Assembly (NCBI GenBank): GCA_965200035.1
Contig: OZ241334.1
Span: 1,612,001-1,676,000, forward strand
Length of the DNA: 64,000 nt
From: UBA1952 sp965200035
GTDB lineage: Bacteria; Bacteroidota; Bacteroidia; Chitinophagales; Chitinophagaceae
Direction: 5' to 3'
This document shows, one piece after another, positions 26,041 through 34,581 of this stretch; positions within the stretch are counted from its first letter, which is position 1, and each line of letters starts with the position of its first letter. A program made the translations under genes and the position numbers. Under the pieces are notes generated by a model that did not search any database, had not been told where the DNA came from, and saw only the letters and a program-made list of their open reading frames with translations.

Positions 26041-27918
26041 ATGAAGTTTGTGAAGACTGGCCTGATTGCTGCCTTTTGTTTGCTTTTGCTTTCTGCAATG
26101 CATTCCGGACAGCGTACAGATTATACCACACGCACCGTTGCCGGCTTTACCAAAGATGGTCATGCTTTTTCAGAATCGCTTAACGCTTTAAAGAAATCGG
26201 TGGCTGCGCTGAAGCCTCATGATGCAGCCACTAAAGCAGCAGCTATAGAAGCGCTGAAGCCTCATGATGCAGCCACTAAAGCAGCAGCTATAGAAGCGCT
26301 GAAGCAATGCAGGATGCAGTATAAGCGCATCGAATATTTCATGGAGTATTTTTTTGAGTATCCGGTGAACCTTTACAACCGCGCGCCGGTGTATGAGGTT
26401 GAAGAGCCGTATGCAGAATACCAGTCGCCCATAGGACTGCAGGTGGTAGAAGGCATGCTGATGGAAGATGACCCTTACGAGCATAAGAAAGAGCTGACGG
26501 ATGAATGCGAAGTGCTGGCAACAACGGCCGCCGATATTCCCGCGCAATTATATAGTCTGCAGGTAGATGATCGTCAGATTCTGGAAGGCATTCGCCTGGA
26601 GCTGGTGCGTATTATAACATTAGGCATTACCGGCTACGATGCCCCGCAGCTTAAGACAGGTATGCCGGAAGCAGCCGAAGCGCTTGAAGCCCTACAGCAC
26701 AATCTTTCCATTTTATTTGAAACACAAAAAGGCGCTTATGCAGACAGCACTACCTATTATCTGCAAAGATCCATTGCGCTGCTGAAAGCAGATGCTCAGT
26801 TCGATCATTTTGACCGGCTAGGCCTGCTTACCAACGCCATGTTGCCGCTTCAGCGCTGCTTTTCGCACTTTGTAGCAGATGCCGGCCTCGATCTTAATAC
26901 CCATGAAGCGCTGAGCCACCAGGCAGAGCACATCTTTCGCAGAAATGCTATTGACCTTAATACCTTTCAGACAAAAGACCTTCGCCATGGCAACGAACAG
27001 CTGGCGGCACTGGGCAAAAAACTCTTCTTCGAGCAGCAACTTTCCGGCAATGGAAAGCGCAGCTGCGCCACCTGTCACCGGCCGGATAAAGCTTTTACCG
27101 ATGGACTGGCAAAGAGCAAAGCCCTCGATGAGCTGAGCTTTGTAACCCGCAATGCGCCTACCTTATATTATGCAGCCTATCAGCACGCGCAATTTTATGA
27201 TGGCCGTGCTGCCAGCCTCGAAAAGCAGATAGAAGCGGTGCTGCAAAACAAGCATGAGATGGATGCCAGCCTGCAGCAGATCGTTGTATGGCTTAATAAT
27301 GAGACGGATTATAAAGAGCAATTCCGGAAGGCTTATAATCTTACAGAAAAGGATACGATCACCATTCCGCTGCTTACCGGCGCGCTTGCTGCTTTCGAGC
27401 GTACACTTACTCCGTTCAGCTCACCTTTTGACCGTTGCATCAATGGAGCGCAGCAGGCTATGACTGCGGAGCAGAAGCAGGGCTTTAATCTGTTTATGGG
27501 CAAAGCGCAGTGCGGTACATGCCATTTCGCGCCTTTGTTCAACGGATTGTTGCCACCCTATTATGAGCGCACCGAATCTGAAGTGCTGGGCGTGCCGCAA
27601 AACAACTCGCGCCGTCATGCCATTGCGGATACTGATAGTGGCCGTTACAACTTCTTCGCTATCTCCTTCAACAACGGTGCATTCAAAACGAGCACAGTAC
27701 GCAATGCAGCAGCTACCGCACCTTATATGCACAACGGCGTTTTTACCACGCTGGATGAGGTGATAGACTTTTACAACCGCGGCGGCGGAAAGGGGCTTAA
27801 GCTGAAGATAGAGAATCAGACCCTTTCAGATAAGCCACTCGGCCTTACGAAGAAAGAAAAGAAAGCCATCATTGCATTTCTAAATGCGTTGACTGATGAG
27901 CCGTTGGACAACAAATAA
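26041..27918 (+). CDS. Di-heme cytochrome c peroxidase (MauG-type) with N-terminal helical domain
   Basis: A 625-residue secreted protein with an N-terminal signal (TGLIAAFCLLLLSAMHSG). Residues about 40-300 are an all-helical, imelysin-like domain (MQYKRIEYFMEYFFEYPVNL, YAEYQSPIGLQVVEGML). The C-terminal 320 residues are a bacterial di-heme peroxidase with two heme c sites, CATCHRPDKAFTDG (about 342) and CGTCHFAPLFNG (about 493), and the conserved TVRNAAATAPYMHNGVFTTL, including the distal heme Met. It reduces hydrogen peroxide or oxidises a partner in the periplasm. Residues 57-86 are two exact copies of LKPHDAATKAAAIEA. It is monocistronic, with no neighbouring partner gene. Confidence 0.9.
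   Translation: MKFVKTGLIAAFCLLLLSAMHSGQRTDYTTRTVAGFTKDGHAFSESLNALKKSVAALKPHDAATKAAAIEALKPHDAATKAAAIEALKQCRMQYKRIEYFMEYFFEYPVNLYNRAPVYEVEEPYAEYQSPIGLQVVEGMLMEDDPYEHKKELTDECEVLATTAADIPAQLYSLQVDDRQILEGIRLELVRIITLGITGYDAPQLKTGMPEAAEALEALQHNLSILFETQKGAYADSTTYYLQRSIALLKADAQFDHFDRLGLLTNAMLPLQRCFSHFVADAGLDLNTHEALSHQAEHIFRRNAIDLNTFQTKDLRHGNEQLAALGKKLFFEQQLSGNGKRSCATCHRPDKAFTDGLAKSKALDELSFVTRNAPTLYYAAYQHAQFYDGRAASLEKQIEAVLQNKHEMDASLQQIVVWLNNETDYKEQFRKAYNLTEKDTITIPLLTGALAAFERTLTPFSSPFDRCINGAQQAMTAEQKQGFNLFMGKAQCGTCHFAPLFNGLLPPYYERTESEVLGVPQNNSRRHAIADTDSGRYNFFAISFNNGAFKTSTVRNAAATAPYMHNGVFTTLDEVIDFYNRGGGKGLKLKIENQTLSDKPLGLTKKEKKAIIAFLNALTDEPLDNK
26209..26298 (+). repeat. Exact 45-bp tandem duplication inside the peroxidase gene
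   Basis: 26209-26253 and 26254-26298 are identical. Each encodes LKPHDAATKAAAIEA and the frame is kept. Identity at every base, including third codon positions, indicates a very recent event or active slippage. Confidence 0.95.
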
Positions 27919-28051
27919 GTATTGGCCGCAGCGTTAACTTTTGATGAAACAACCGTTATGCCGTGCGTAACTTTTTAATAAAAGTCGCTTAACGCACGGC
28001 ACACAATAGGGTGACACATCAATCTTCCCTTTGCTGAAATTTTTCAGCAAA

Positions 28052-31036
28052 ATGCAAAGAACGTTACGCATGTTGTTGCTGTCGGGCGCTATGGCGCTCT
28101 CGGCAACGGCCATGAAGGCACAAACCACACTGACGCGGGCAGTGGCAACCGGATCAGATGATGCGGAGGAGTATGTACCCGGCACTACGGGTGCAACCAT
28201 CGGACAAATGGATCTTACCAGCTCCGACCTGGAGATCATGTATGATGGTACGAAGAAGCAGATGATCGGTATCCGCTTCGGGAATATCACCATCCCACAG
28301 GGCGCTACCATTACCAGCGCTTATATCCAGTTTGGCACTAAGGGCGATAAGAACCCGGTACTGGGAGATGCGGTAATCAAGGGACAGGCAGCAGATACGG
28401 CGGCCACTTTTACCACTACGGCTTTCAACATTACCACGCGTCCGCGCACTACAGATTCGGTGATGTGGACAGGCAGCACGAGCGCTACCTGGGGCACTAC
28501 AGCTACGCCGGGCACGGCTGGCGCAGATCAGAAGTCGCCGGATATCAAGACAATCATTCAGGCTATTGTGAACCGCACAGGTTGGGTGAGCGGCAATTCA
28601 TTGGCGATCTTCCTGACCGGTGAGGGCGTACGCAATTCCTTCTCGTATGACGGTAACATCTCTAATAATGGTACCAACAGCTTTGCGCCTAAGCTGACTA
28701 TTCAGTATACCACCACTACCGGCCCTGTTAATTATCCGCCACTTACCACCTTTCCGATCAATAAGTTTGCGGTATGGAGCTATCTGGACAATGGCATCAA
28801 CCCGGGCACTGGCTGGCGCACAGCATCGTTCAACGACAGCGCTTGGGCATTTGGTCCGGGCAAGCTGGGCTACAGCGACAATCCGGCCACCACTCTGAGC
28901 TATGGCCCTAATGCCAATCATAAATACATCACCTATTATTTCCGCAAGAAGATCAATGTAACATCTGTAGCTGCCCTGTCAGACTCACTGGAGCTGAACC
29001 TCCTGCGGGATGACGGCGCCATTGTCTACATCAATGGTACGGAGGTGCTGCGCAGCAACATGCCTGCCGGCGCTATCAACGACACCACTTGGTCTTCTAC
29101 CATCGTGGACGGTGCCGATGAATCGACTTACTTTCCTTACATGGTTCCGAAGAATGTGCTGGTGAATGGCGTTAATACCATTGCGGTAGAGATACACCAG
29201 CGCGATGGCACCAGCTCAGACCTCGGCTTTGATATGGAGCTGAAAGAGCACATTGTAGCGCCGCCACCTGCCCAGAGCCTGCTGCGCGGTCCTTACCTCC
29301 AGAGCGGCACTACCGCCAGCATGAATGTACGCTGGCGCACCTCTCTTACATCATCCAGCGTGGTACGCTATGGCACATCGCCTGCGGCGCTTACCCTGAG
29401 CGTAACGGATACGGCAAAGGTGAGCGAGCATGAGCTGAAGATTTCTGGCCTTGCACCGCATACCAAATACTGGTACAGCATTGGCAGCAGCACAGATACA
29501 CTGCAGGGCGACAGCGCCAACTACTTCATGACCATCCGCCCGGCGGGCGATACCTCGCTGCTGCGCATTGGCGTGATCGGCGACTGTGGCAACAACTCTA
29601 CCAACCAGAAGAACGTGCGCGATCAGCTCATCTCTTATCTCGGCAACAACTATATGGATTCCTGGATTTTGCTGGGCGATAATGCCTATACGAATGGCAC
29701 GGACGCTGAGTTTCAGGCTGAGTTCTTCAACATCTACAAAGACCGCTTCCTGAAGCAGAACCCGCTTTACCCTGCTCCCGGCAACCATGATTATGAGAAT
29801 GGCAGCGCCGTGCGTCAGCTCGACCATGCTTCTCATTATTACAGCCTCTTCTCTATGCCTACTCATGGCGAAGCAGGTGGTGTGGCATCCAACAAGAAGG
29901 CATATTATTCCTTCAACATTGGTAATGTACACTTCCTTTCGCTGGACTCTTACGGCAAGGAAGACAGCGCTACCCGACTTTATGATACACTCGGCGCACA
30001 GGTACAATGGATCAAGGCCGATCTTGCTGCCAATACCAACAAGGGCTGGGTAGTAGCTTACTGGCACCATCCACCATACACCATGGGCTCACACAATTCT
30101 GATAACGAGGATGAGCTGGTACAGATCCGACAGAACTTCATCCGGATTCTGGAGCGTATGGGTGTAGATATAATCCTTTGCGGTCACAGCCACGACTATG
30201 AGCGCTCTAAGCTGATGGCCGGTCACTATGGCAATGAGGCTTCTTTTGACTCTACCGTGCACAACCTCAGCTCTTCTACCGGCTTCTATGATGGCAGCGC
30301 TAACTCCTGCCCTTACATGAAAGACTCAGTGATCAATGTGAAAGGCACGGTGTATGTAGTATCAGGCTCTGCCGGTCAGCTTGGCGGCTCACAGGCCGGC
30401 TACCCGCACAATGCGCTGGCTGCTTACTCCGATGCTACGCACGGCGGTTCTATGGTGCTGGAAGTACAGAACAATCGCCTCGATGCCAAGTGGGTGTGCG
30501 CCGATGGCGTGATCCGCGATCACTTTACGCTAATGAAGAATACCAACTTCCGCAAGGCTTACACCATCAATGAAGGCGACAGTGTACAGCTCACCGCAGG
30601 CTTCAACGGCCGCTATGTATGGACGGGCAGCACCGACAGCGCCAAGACCATTACCGTAAAGCCAACCGATACTACTACTTATGTGGTACGCGACAACTAC
30701 GCCTGTGTAACGGATACGTTTGTAGTGAATGTAATCCCACACATAATACCTCCGCCGCCACCGCCGCCAACCGGCATTAATACAGTGGTGAAGCAACAGG
30801 TGATTGTAGCTCCGAATCCTGCACGCGATGGTGAGATGATGATCAGCATCAAGGGCAATGCTGCGGTAGCTGCACAGCTGCGCCTGATTGATTTTACCGG
30901 TCGTCAGCTGATGGCTAAGGAAATGACGATTGGCAATGCGCCTCAGTTTTTCCTGCCTTCTCTGACCAAGGGTATTTATCTGCTTTCTGTGACGATCAAT
31001 GGTCAGGAGCAGGTGAAGAATGTAGTGATCGAGTAA
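28052..31036 (+). CDS. Secreted purple acid phosphatase-like metallophosphoesterase with T9SS sorting domain
   Basis: The ATG at 28052 gives a good signal peptide (MQRTLRMLLLSGAMALSATA), whereas an in-frame TTG 21 bases upstream does not help it. The 994-residue product has a DNRLRE-like beta domain at about 25-220 and a second beta domain at about 240-405. A fibronectin-like domain (LRGPYLQSGTTASMNVRWRT) lies at about 410-495. The metallophosphoesterase domain carries the ligand blocks VIGDCGNN, LLGDNAYTNG, APGNHDYENG, YWHHPPY and CGHSHDYER, all intact. The C-terminus (VVKQQVIVAPNPARDG to QVKNVVIE) is a T9SS sorting domain after a poly-Pro linker. It is predicted to hydrolyse phosphoesters outside the cell. 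Confidence 0.9.
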   Translation: MQRTLRMLLLSGAMALSATAMKAQTTLTRAVATGSDDAEEYVPGTTGATIGQMDLTSSDLEIMYDGTKKQMIGIRFGNITIPQGATITSAYIQFGTKGDKNPVLGDAVIKGQAADTAATFTTTAFNITTRPRTTDSVMWTGSTSATWGTTATPGTAGADQKSPDIKTIIQAIVNRTGWVSGNSLAIFLTGEGVRNSFSYDGNISNNGTNSFAPKLTIQYTTTTGPVNYPPLTTFPINKFAVWSYLDNGINPGTGWRTASFNDSAWAFGPGKLGYSDNPATTLSYGPNANHKYITYYFRKKINVTSVAALSDSLELNLLRDDGAIVYINGTEVLRSNMPAGAINDTTWSSTIVDGADESTYFPYMVPKNVLVNGVNTIAVEIHQRDGTSSDLGFDMELKEHIVAPPPAQSLLRGPYLQSGTTASMNVRWRTSLTSSSVVRYGTSPAALTLSVTDTAKVSEHELKISGLAPHTKYWYSIGSSTDTLQGDSANYFMTIRPAGDTSLLRIGVIGDCGNNSTNQKNVRDQLISYLGNNYMDSWILLGDNAYTNGTDAEFQAEFFNIYKDRFLKQNPLYPAPGNHDYENGSAVRQLDHASHYYSLFSMPTHGEAGGVASNKKAYYSFNIGNVHFLSLDSYGKEDSATRLYDTLGAQVQWIKADLAANTNKGWVVAYWHHPPYTMGSHNSDNEDELVQIRQNFIRILERMGVDIILCGHSHDYERSKLMAGHYGNEASFDSTVHNLSSSTGFYDGSANSCPYMKDSVINVKGTVYVVSGSAGQLGGSQAGYPHNALAAYSDATHGGSMVLEVQNNRLDAKWVCADGVIRDHFTLMKNTNFRKAYTINEGDSVQLTAGFNGRYVWTGSTDSAKTITVKPTDTTTYVVRDNYACVTDTFVVNVIPHIIPPPPPPPTGINTVVKQQVIVAPNPARDGEMMISIKGNAAVAAQLRLIDFTGRQLMAKEMTIGNAPQFFLPSLTKGIYLLSVTINGQEQVKNVVIE

Positions 31037-31063
31037 GTTTTTTTTCTTCCGTTTTTGATTGAT

Positions 31064-31092
31064 AGCCCCGCATGTTTATGCGGGGCTTTTTG
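31064..31092 (+). terminator. Terminator of the phosphatase gene
   Basis: Stem AGCCCCGCAT/ATGCGGGGCT (31064-31073 with 31078-31087) has a 4-base loop and is followed by TTTTGTTTT. Confidence 0.9.
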
Positions 31093-31146
31093 TTTTAGCC
31101 ATTTGTCATGGTGAGCTTGCCGAACCATAACTTGGTTTCTCTTTGT

Positions 31147-31249
31147 CACTTTTTGATGCCAAAAAGTAACCCAAAAGGCCGTTGCGCGCAATAACTGCGG
31201 CGCGCAACATCGCTCTATTGAGCTTTGGTTGCTACTGTAGTGCCGGGCT
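31147..31249 (+). repeat. Intergenic dispersed repeat, copy 1
   Basis: A roughly 103-bp element with two internal hairpins, ACTTTTT/AAAAAGT (31148-31154 with 31161-31167) and TTGCGCGC/GCGCGCAA (31182-31189 with 31200-31207). It ends in TGCTACTGTAGTGCCGGGCT. An inverted, diverged copy lies at 34378-34481 on the other side of the glutamine synthetase and transferase genes. No coding potential. Confidence 0.85.
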
Positions 31250-31294
31250 ATTGTTCCCTGTTCTTAATAGCTGAATACTTAGGTTATTAATCAT

Positions 31295-31326
31295 AAAAAG
31301 AGCCGGATTAACATCCGGCTCTTTTT
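31295..31326 (-). terminator. Terminator of the glutamine synthetase gene
   Basis: A perfect 14-bp stem AAAAAGAGCCGGAT/ATCCGGCTCTTTTT (31295-31308 with 31313-31326) has a T-run on either strand and can serve both directions. Confidence 0.85.
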
Positions 31327-31359
31327 ATTTAATGCAGTTGATGACCTTATTTGATTCTC

Positions 31360-33552
31360 TTAGCGCAGGAACAGCAGCTCACGATACTTTGGCAGCGGCC
31401 AGAGCTTGTCTTCGATGATGAGCTCCAGCTTATCGGCATGGTAGCGGATCTGATCGAAGTATGGCTTGATCTCGTTGCAGTAAGCATCGGCGCGCTTGTG
31501 CATTTCCGGCATATCGTTGGCCTTCTTGCGCGCGGCGATCATGGCTTCCACATTGATGTTGATGTGCTGGATATGGCTGCTCATTACGGTCAGCAGATTA
31601 AGCTGCGCTTTGTAAGTCTCTTCCTTCAGGCCGAGCTCTTTCAATCCTTTAATGTTGGCAATGAGCTTGTTCTGGTACTCAATGGCTGCAGGCAATACGT
31701 GGTTGGTAGCCATATAGCCGAGGATGCGCGCTTCGATCTGCACTTTCTTCACGTACTCTTCGAGCATGATCTCGTGGCGGGCATCAAGCTCGCGCTCAGA
31801 GAAAATATTGTTGGAGAAGAAAACTTTCTTGGCCTTATCAGTCACATAAGCATCGAGCGCCGGTGGCGTGGTCTTGAAATTGCTGAGGCCGCGGCGGGCA
31901 GCTTCCTGCGCCCATTCTTCGCTGTAGTTATCGCCTTCAAAGCGTATGTTTTTGCTGGAAGCAATATAGTTGCGCAATATCTGCAGCACGGCAATTTCTT
32001 TCTTCTCGCCCTTGCCGATCAACTCATCCACTTCTTTCTTGAACTCTTTCAGCGTCTCTGCCACAATGGTATTGAGCACGAGCATCGGCGAAGCACAGTT
32101 GGCCGAAGAGCCTACCGCGCGGAACTCAAACTTATTGCCCGTAAAGGCAAATGGCGAAGTACGGTTGCGGTCGGTATTGTCCATCAGCAGTTCAGGGATC
32201 TGCTTGTGGATGTCGAGCTTCAGGATCACTTCATCCTGCTCGGAGAACTTATCGGTTACGCGGCTTTCTACCTCATCGAGCACTTTGCTCAGGTAAGAGC
32301 CGAGGTAGGCGCTGATGATGGCCGGCGGCGCTTCGTTGGCTCCGAGGCGGTGATCGTTGCCCGCAGAAGCGATGGCGCCACGCAGCAGATCGGCATAGTC
32401 ATGTACGGCCTTTATTGTATTTACAAAGAAGGTGAGGAACATGAGGTTGGTGCGCGGGGTCTTGCCGGGAGCCAGCAGGTTGATACCGGTATCTGTAGCG
32501 AGGCTCCAGTTGTTGTGCTTGCCTGAACCGTTCACACCGGCAAATGGCTTTTCGTGCAGCAGCACTTTCAGCTTGTGGCGCTTGGCTACGCGGGCCATGA
32601 TATCCATCAACAGGGAGTTATGATCCACTGCAATATTCACTTCTTCAAAAATCGGTGCGCACTCAAACTGACCGGGCGCTACTTCATTGTGACGGGTGCG
32701 AAGCGGAATGCCGAGCTTGTAAGATTCCTGCTCAAAATCCTGCATGAACTCGAATATGCGCTCTGGTATAGAGCCAAAATAGTGGTCTTCAAGCTGCTGG
32801 CCTTTGGCCGGTGAATGGCCGAGGAGGGTGCGGCCGCACATCACCAGATCGGGACGGGCATTGGCGAGCGCTTCATCTACCACAAAATATTCCTGCTCCC
32901 AGCCGAGGGTACAGGTTACCTTTTGTATGTTCTTATCAAAATACTGGCATACATCTACCGCGGCGCGGTTGAGGGCGGCTACGGATTTAAGCAGTGGCGC
33001 TTTGTAATCAAGGCTTTCACCATTGTAGGCGATGAATACAGTGGGAATGCAAAGGGTCTTACCGAAGCCGGTCTCCATGATGAAAGCCGGAGAGGATGGG
33101 TCCCAGGCGGTATAGCCGCGTGCTTCGAAAGTGGCACGGATACCCCCGTTGGGGAACGAGGATGCGTCCGGCTCTTGCTGTATCAGGGCATCGCCGTCAA
33201 ATATCTCGATGGCGGTACCATCTCCTTTGATCGTAAAGAATGAATCATGCTTTTCAGCAGTGGTGCCAGTCAGCGGCTGGAACCAATGGGTGAAGTGGGA
33301 AACGCCTTTGTCTTCTGCCCATGCCTTCATGCCGGAGGCAATCTGGTCGGCCATGCGGCGCTCAACGCGGGTTGCGTTTTTCATGGAGTTCATGAGGCTC
33401 TTGTAAGCCTCATCGCTCAGAAATTCGCGGGCCGATTTCGGGCCGAATACATTACAGGCGAAGATGCTGGTGATCTTCTTTCCATTGTAATGGCTAACTT
33501 TTTTCTCTTCTGCATTTAATTCCTGCAGGGCTGGAAAGCGAAGTGCCGACAT
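31360..33552 (-). CDS. glnN: Glutamine synthetase type III
   Basis: A 730-residue enzyme, the usual length of GSIII (about 725 residues), which forms dodecamers and makes glutamine from glutamate, ammonia and ATP. Recognisable parts are the N-terminal GSIII domain (FGPKSAREFLSDEAYKSL), the ATP/metal-site text GWEQEYFVVDEALANARPDL, HNEVAPGQFECAPIFEEVNI and GVNGSGKHNNWSLATDTG, and the GSIII-specific C-terminal domain. GSIII is the common form in Bacteroidota. A TAATCTTTG promoter element lies 17 bases upstream of the start. It is monocistronic with its own terminator; no P-II gene is adjacent. Confidence 0.95.
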   Translation of the reverse strand: MSALRFPALQELNAEEKKVSHYNGKKITSIFACNVFGPKSAREFLSDEAYKSLMNSMKNATRVERRMADQIASGMKAWAEDKGVSHFTHWFQPLTGTTAEKHDSFFTIKGDGTAIEIFDGDALIQQEPDASSFPNGGIRATFEARGYTAWDPSSPAFIMETGFGKTLCIPTVFIAYNGESLDYKAPLLKSVAALNRAAVDVCQYFDKNIQKVTCTLGWEQEYFVVDEALANARPDLVMCGRTLLGHSPAKGQQLEDHYFGSIPERIFEFMQDFEQESYKLGIPLRTRHNEVAPGQFECAPIFEEVNIAVDHNSLLMDIMARVAKRHKLKVLLHEKPFAGVNGSGKHNNWSLATDTGINLLAPGKTPRTNLMFLTFFVNTIKAVHDYADLLRGAIASAGNDHRLGANEAPPAIISAYLGSYLSKVLDEVESRVTDKFSEQDEVILKLDIHKQIPELLMDNTDRNRTSPFAFTGNKFEFRAVGSSANCASPMLVLNTIVAETLKEFKKEVDELIGKGEKKEIAVLQILRNYIASSKNIRFEGDNYSEEWAQEAARRGLSNFKTTPPALDAYVTDKAKKVFFSNNIFSERELDARHEIMLEEYVKKVQIEARILGYMATNHVLPAAIEYQNKLIANIKGLKELGLKEETYKAQLNLLTVMSSHIQHININVEAMIAARKKANDMPEMHKRADAYCNEIKPYFDQIRYHADKLELIIEDKLWPLPKYRELLFLR

Positions 33553-33568
33553 TAGATTATAATTTTCG

Positions 33569-33577
33569 CAAAGATTA
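33569..33577 (-). promoter_or_regulatory. -7 promoter element of the glutamine synthetase gene
   Basis: On the minus strand it reads TAATCTTTG, close to the Bacteroidota TAnnTTTG element, 17 bases before the start codon at 33552. The leader would be very short. Confidence 0.5.
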
Positions 33578-33643
33578 GTTTTTTAATGCAAAATGCAAAA
33601 TTTAGGATGCAAAGCGTCTCGAAAATAAATATTTAAAATAAAC

Positions 33644-34258
33644 CTAAAATGTTGAGTGCGCTATAGCATAGTCATCTTCCAAACTGCTTTTTATGCTCAG
33701 ATTTAGGTGGCCTTCAGGAACTTGTAGACTTATAGTAAAGACACTTTCTTTTTCTCCTTCTCTGAAATGAGTGATGGGTAACTGTTCTATGAAATCTATG
33801 CCCCGTCTGCCCAGCCATTTATAAGCTGCCTCTTTAGCACACCAGGCCAGAGTAATTAATTGTACATTATTGTCAAAAAATGATTGCTCATATGGAGACA
33901 GGAATTTGTTTTGGAGTACCAGCATTCGTTCGCGCCATACCTGAATATCTATGCCACATTCTGCCCGGTCGCTCAGCATAGCCGCTATATAAGGATAAGA
34001 ATGTGAGATGGAAAAAAAATACTGGTTTTCGGGAATCCGGGGCTTATCGTGCTCATCAGGCGCAATATGATGCAGGGGGAAATCCGCTTTCAAATATTGC
34101 AAAAGATAGCGACCGGCCAGGCGTTCTATACGCCGCTTATCACTTTTGATCGCCGACTCCAGCCCGGTAGTGGCCGTAAAAAATTCTTCCGGCTCTTCTA
34201 TTTTCCAAACGGCGGCCAGACTGTGCTCATCCGGCTCCCATTCTCTGATCAATGGCAT
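33644..34258 (-). CDS. 4'-phosphopantetheinyl transferase (Sfp/AcpT family)
   Basis: The start at 34258 (MPLIREWEPDEHSLAAVWKI) is preferred over an in-frame upstream ATG that adds only MQYLYQ. The 204-residue product shows the two signature blocks: GIDIQVWRERMLVLQNKFLS (magnesium-binding Asp) and WCAKEAAYKWLGRRGIDF (Glu and Lys). The FSISHSYPYIAAML block precedes them. It transfers the phosphopantetheine arm from CoA to acyl, peptidyl or similar carrier proteins. No polyketide or peptide synthase is nearby, so the target may be the fatty-acid carrier protein or a distant one. Confidence 0.88.
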   Translation of the reverse strand: MPLIREWEPDEHSLAAVWKIEEPEEFFTATTGLESAIKSDKRRIERLAGRYLLQYLKADFPLHHIAPDEHDKPRIPENQYFFSISHSYPYIAAMLSDRAECGIDIQVWRERMLVLQNKFLSPYEQSFFDNNVQLITLAWCAKEAAYKWLGRRGIDFIEQLPITHFREGEKESVFTISLQVPEGHLNLSIKSSLEDDYAIAHSTF

Positions 34259-34377
34259 TTGGTAAAGATATTGCAATTGGGTTTTGAGTATTGAAGGTTG
34301 AGTGTTGAGAATTAAGCCGCAAACAGTTTTTTAGTATAAAGATCATTTTGCAATTAATATAACGATCAAAGCATAAA

Positions 34378-34481
34378 AGCCCGGCACCACAGTAGCACCA
34401 CAGCCCAATAGTAAAGCGTTGCGCGCCGCAGTCATTGCGCGCAACTGCCTTTTTGCTTACTTTTTGGGCAAGCAAAAAGTA
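34378..34481 (-). repeat. Intergenic dispersed repeat, copy 2 (inverted)
   Basis: The reverse complement matches 31147-31249 over its whole length. Shared blocks include GTTGCGCGCAAT, ACTGCGGCGCGCAAC, GTGCTACTGT and GTGCCGGGCT, plus the ACTTTTT..AAAAAGT hairpin. It lies in the leader region of the CTP synthase gene. Confidence 0.85.
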
Positions 34482-34522
34482 AGAAATCAAAGTTTGAAAG
34501 GCTGCTTGTAACCTTTCATGAT

Positions 34523-34530
34523 TATCTTTG
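34523..34530 (+). promoter_or_regulatory. -7 promoter element of the CTP synthase gene
   Basis: TATCTTTG matches TAnnTTTG exactly, 51 bases before the pyrG start. The leader downstream contains a small stem, CGACCG/CGGTCG (34533-34538 with 34554-34559). Confidence 0.6.
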
Positions 34531-34581
34531 CACGACCGCCACATCTTACTGCACGGTCGCTAAGCAATCAGGACTGAACTT

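Noticed and set aside
27171..27184. TGCAGCCTATCAGC inside the peroxidase gene as a fifth WYL operator
   Set aside because: Only half of the motif matches, it lacks the second CTGCAA arm, and it is within a coding region without a nearby start.
31351..32526. A 391-codon open frame on the plus strand
   Set aside because: It lies entirely opposite the glutamine synthetase III gene, whose sequence is strongly conserved. The antisense product has no known fold and is an artefact of codon bias.
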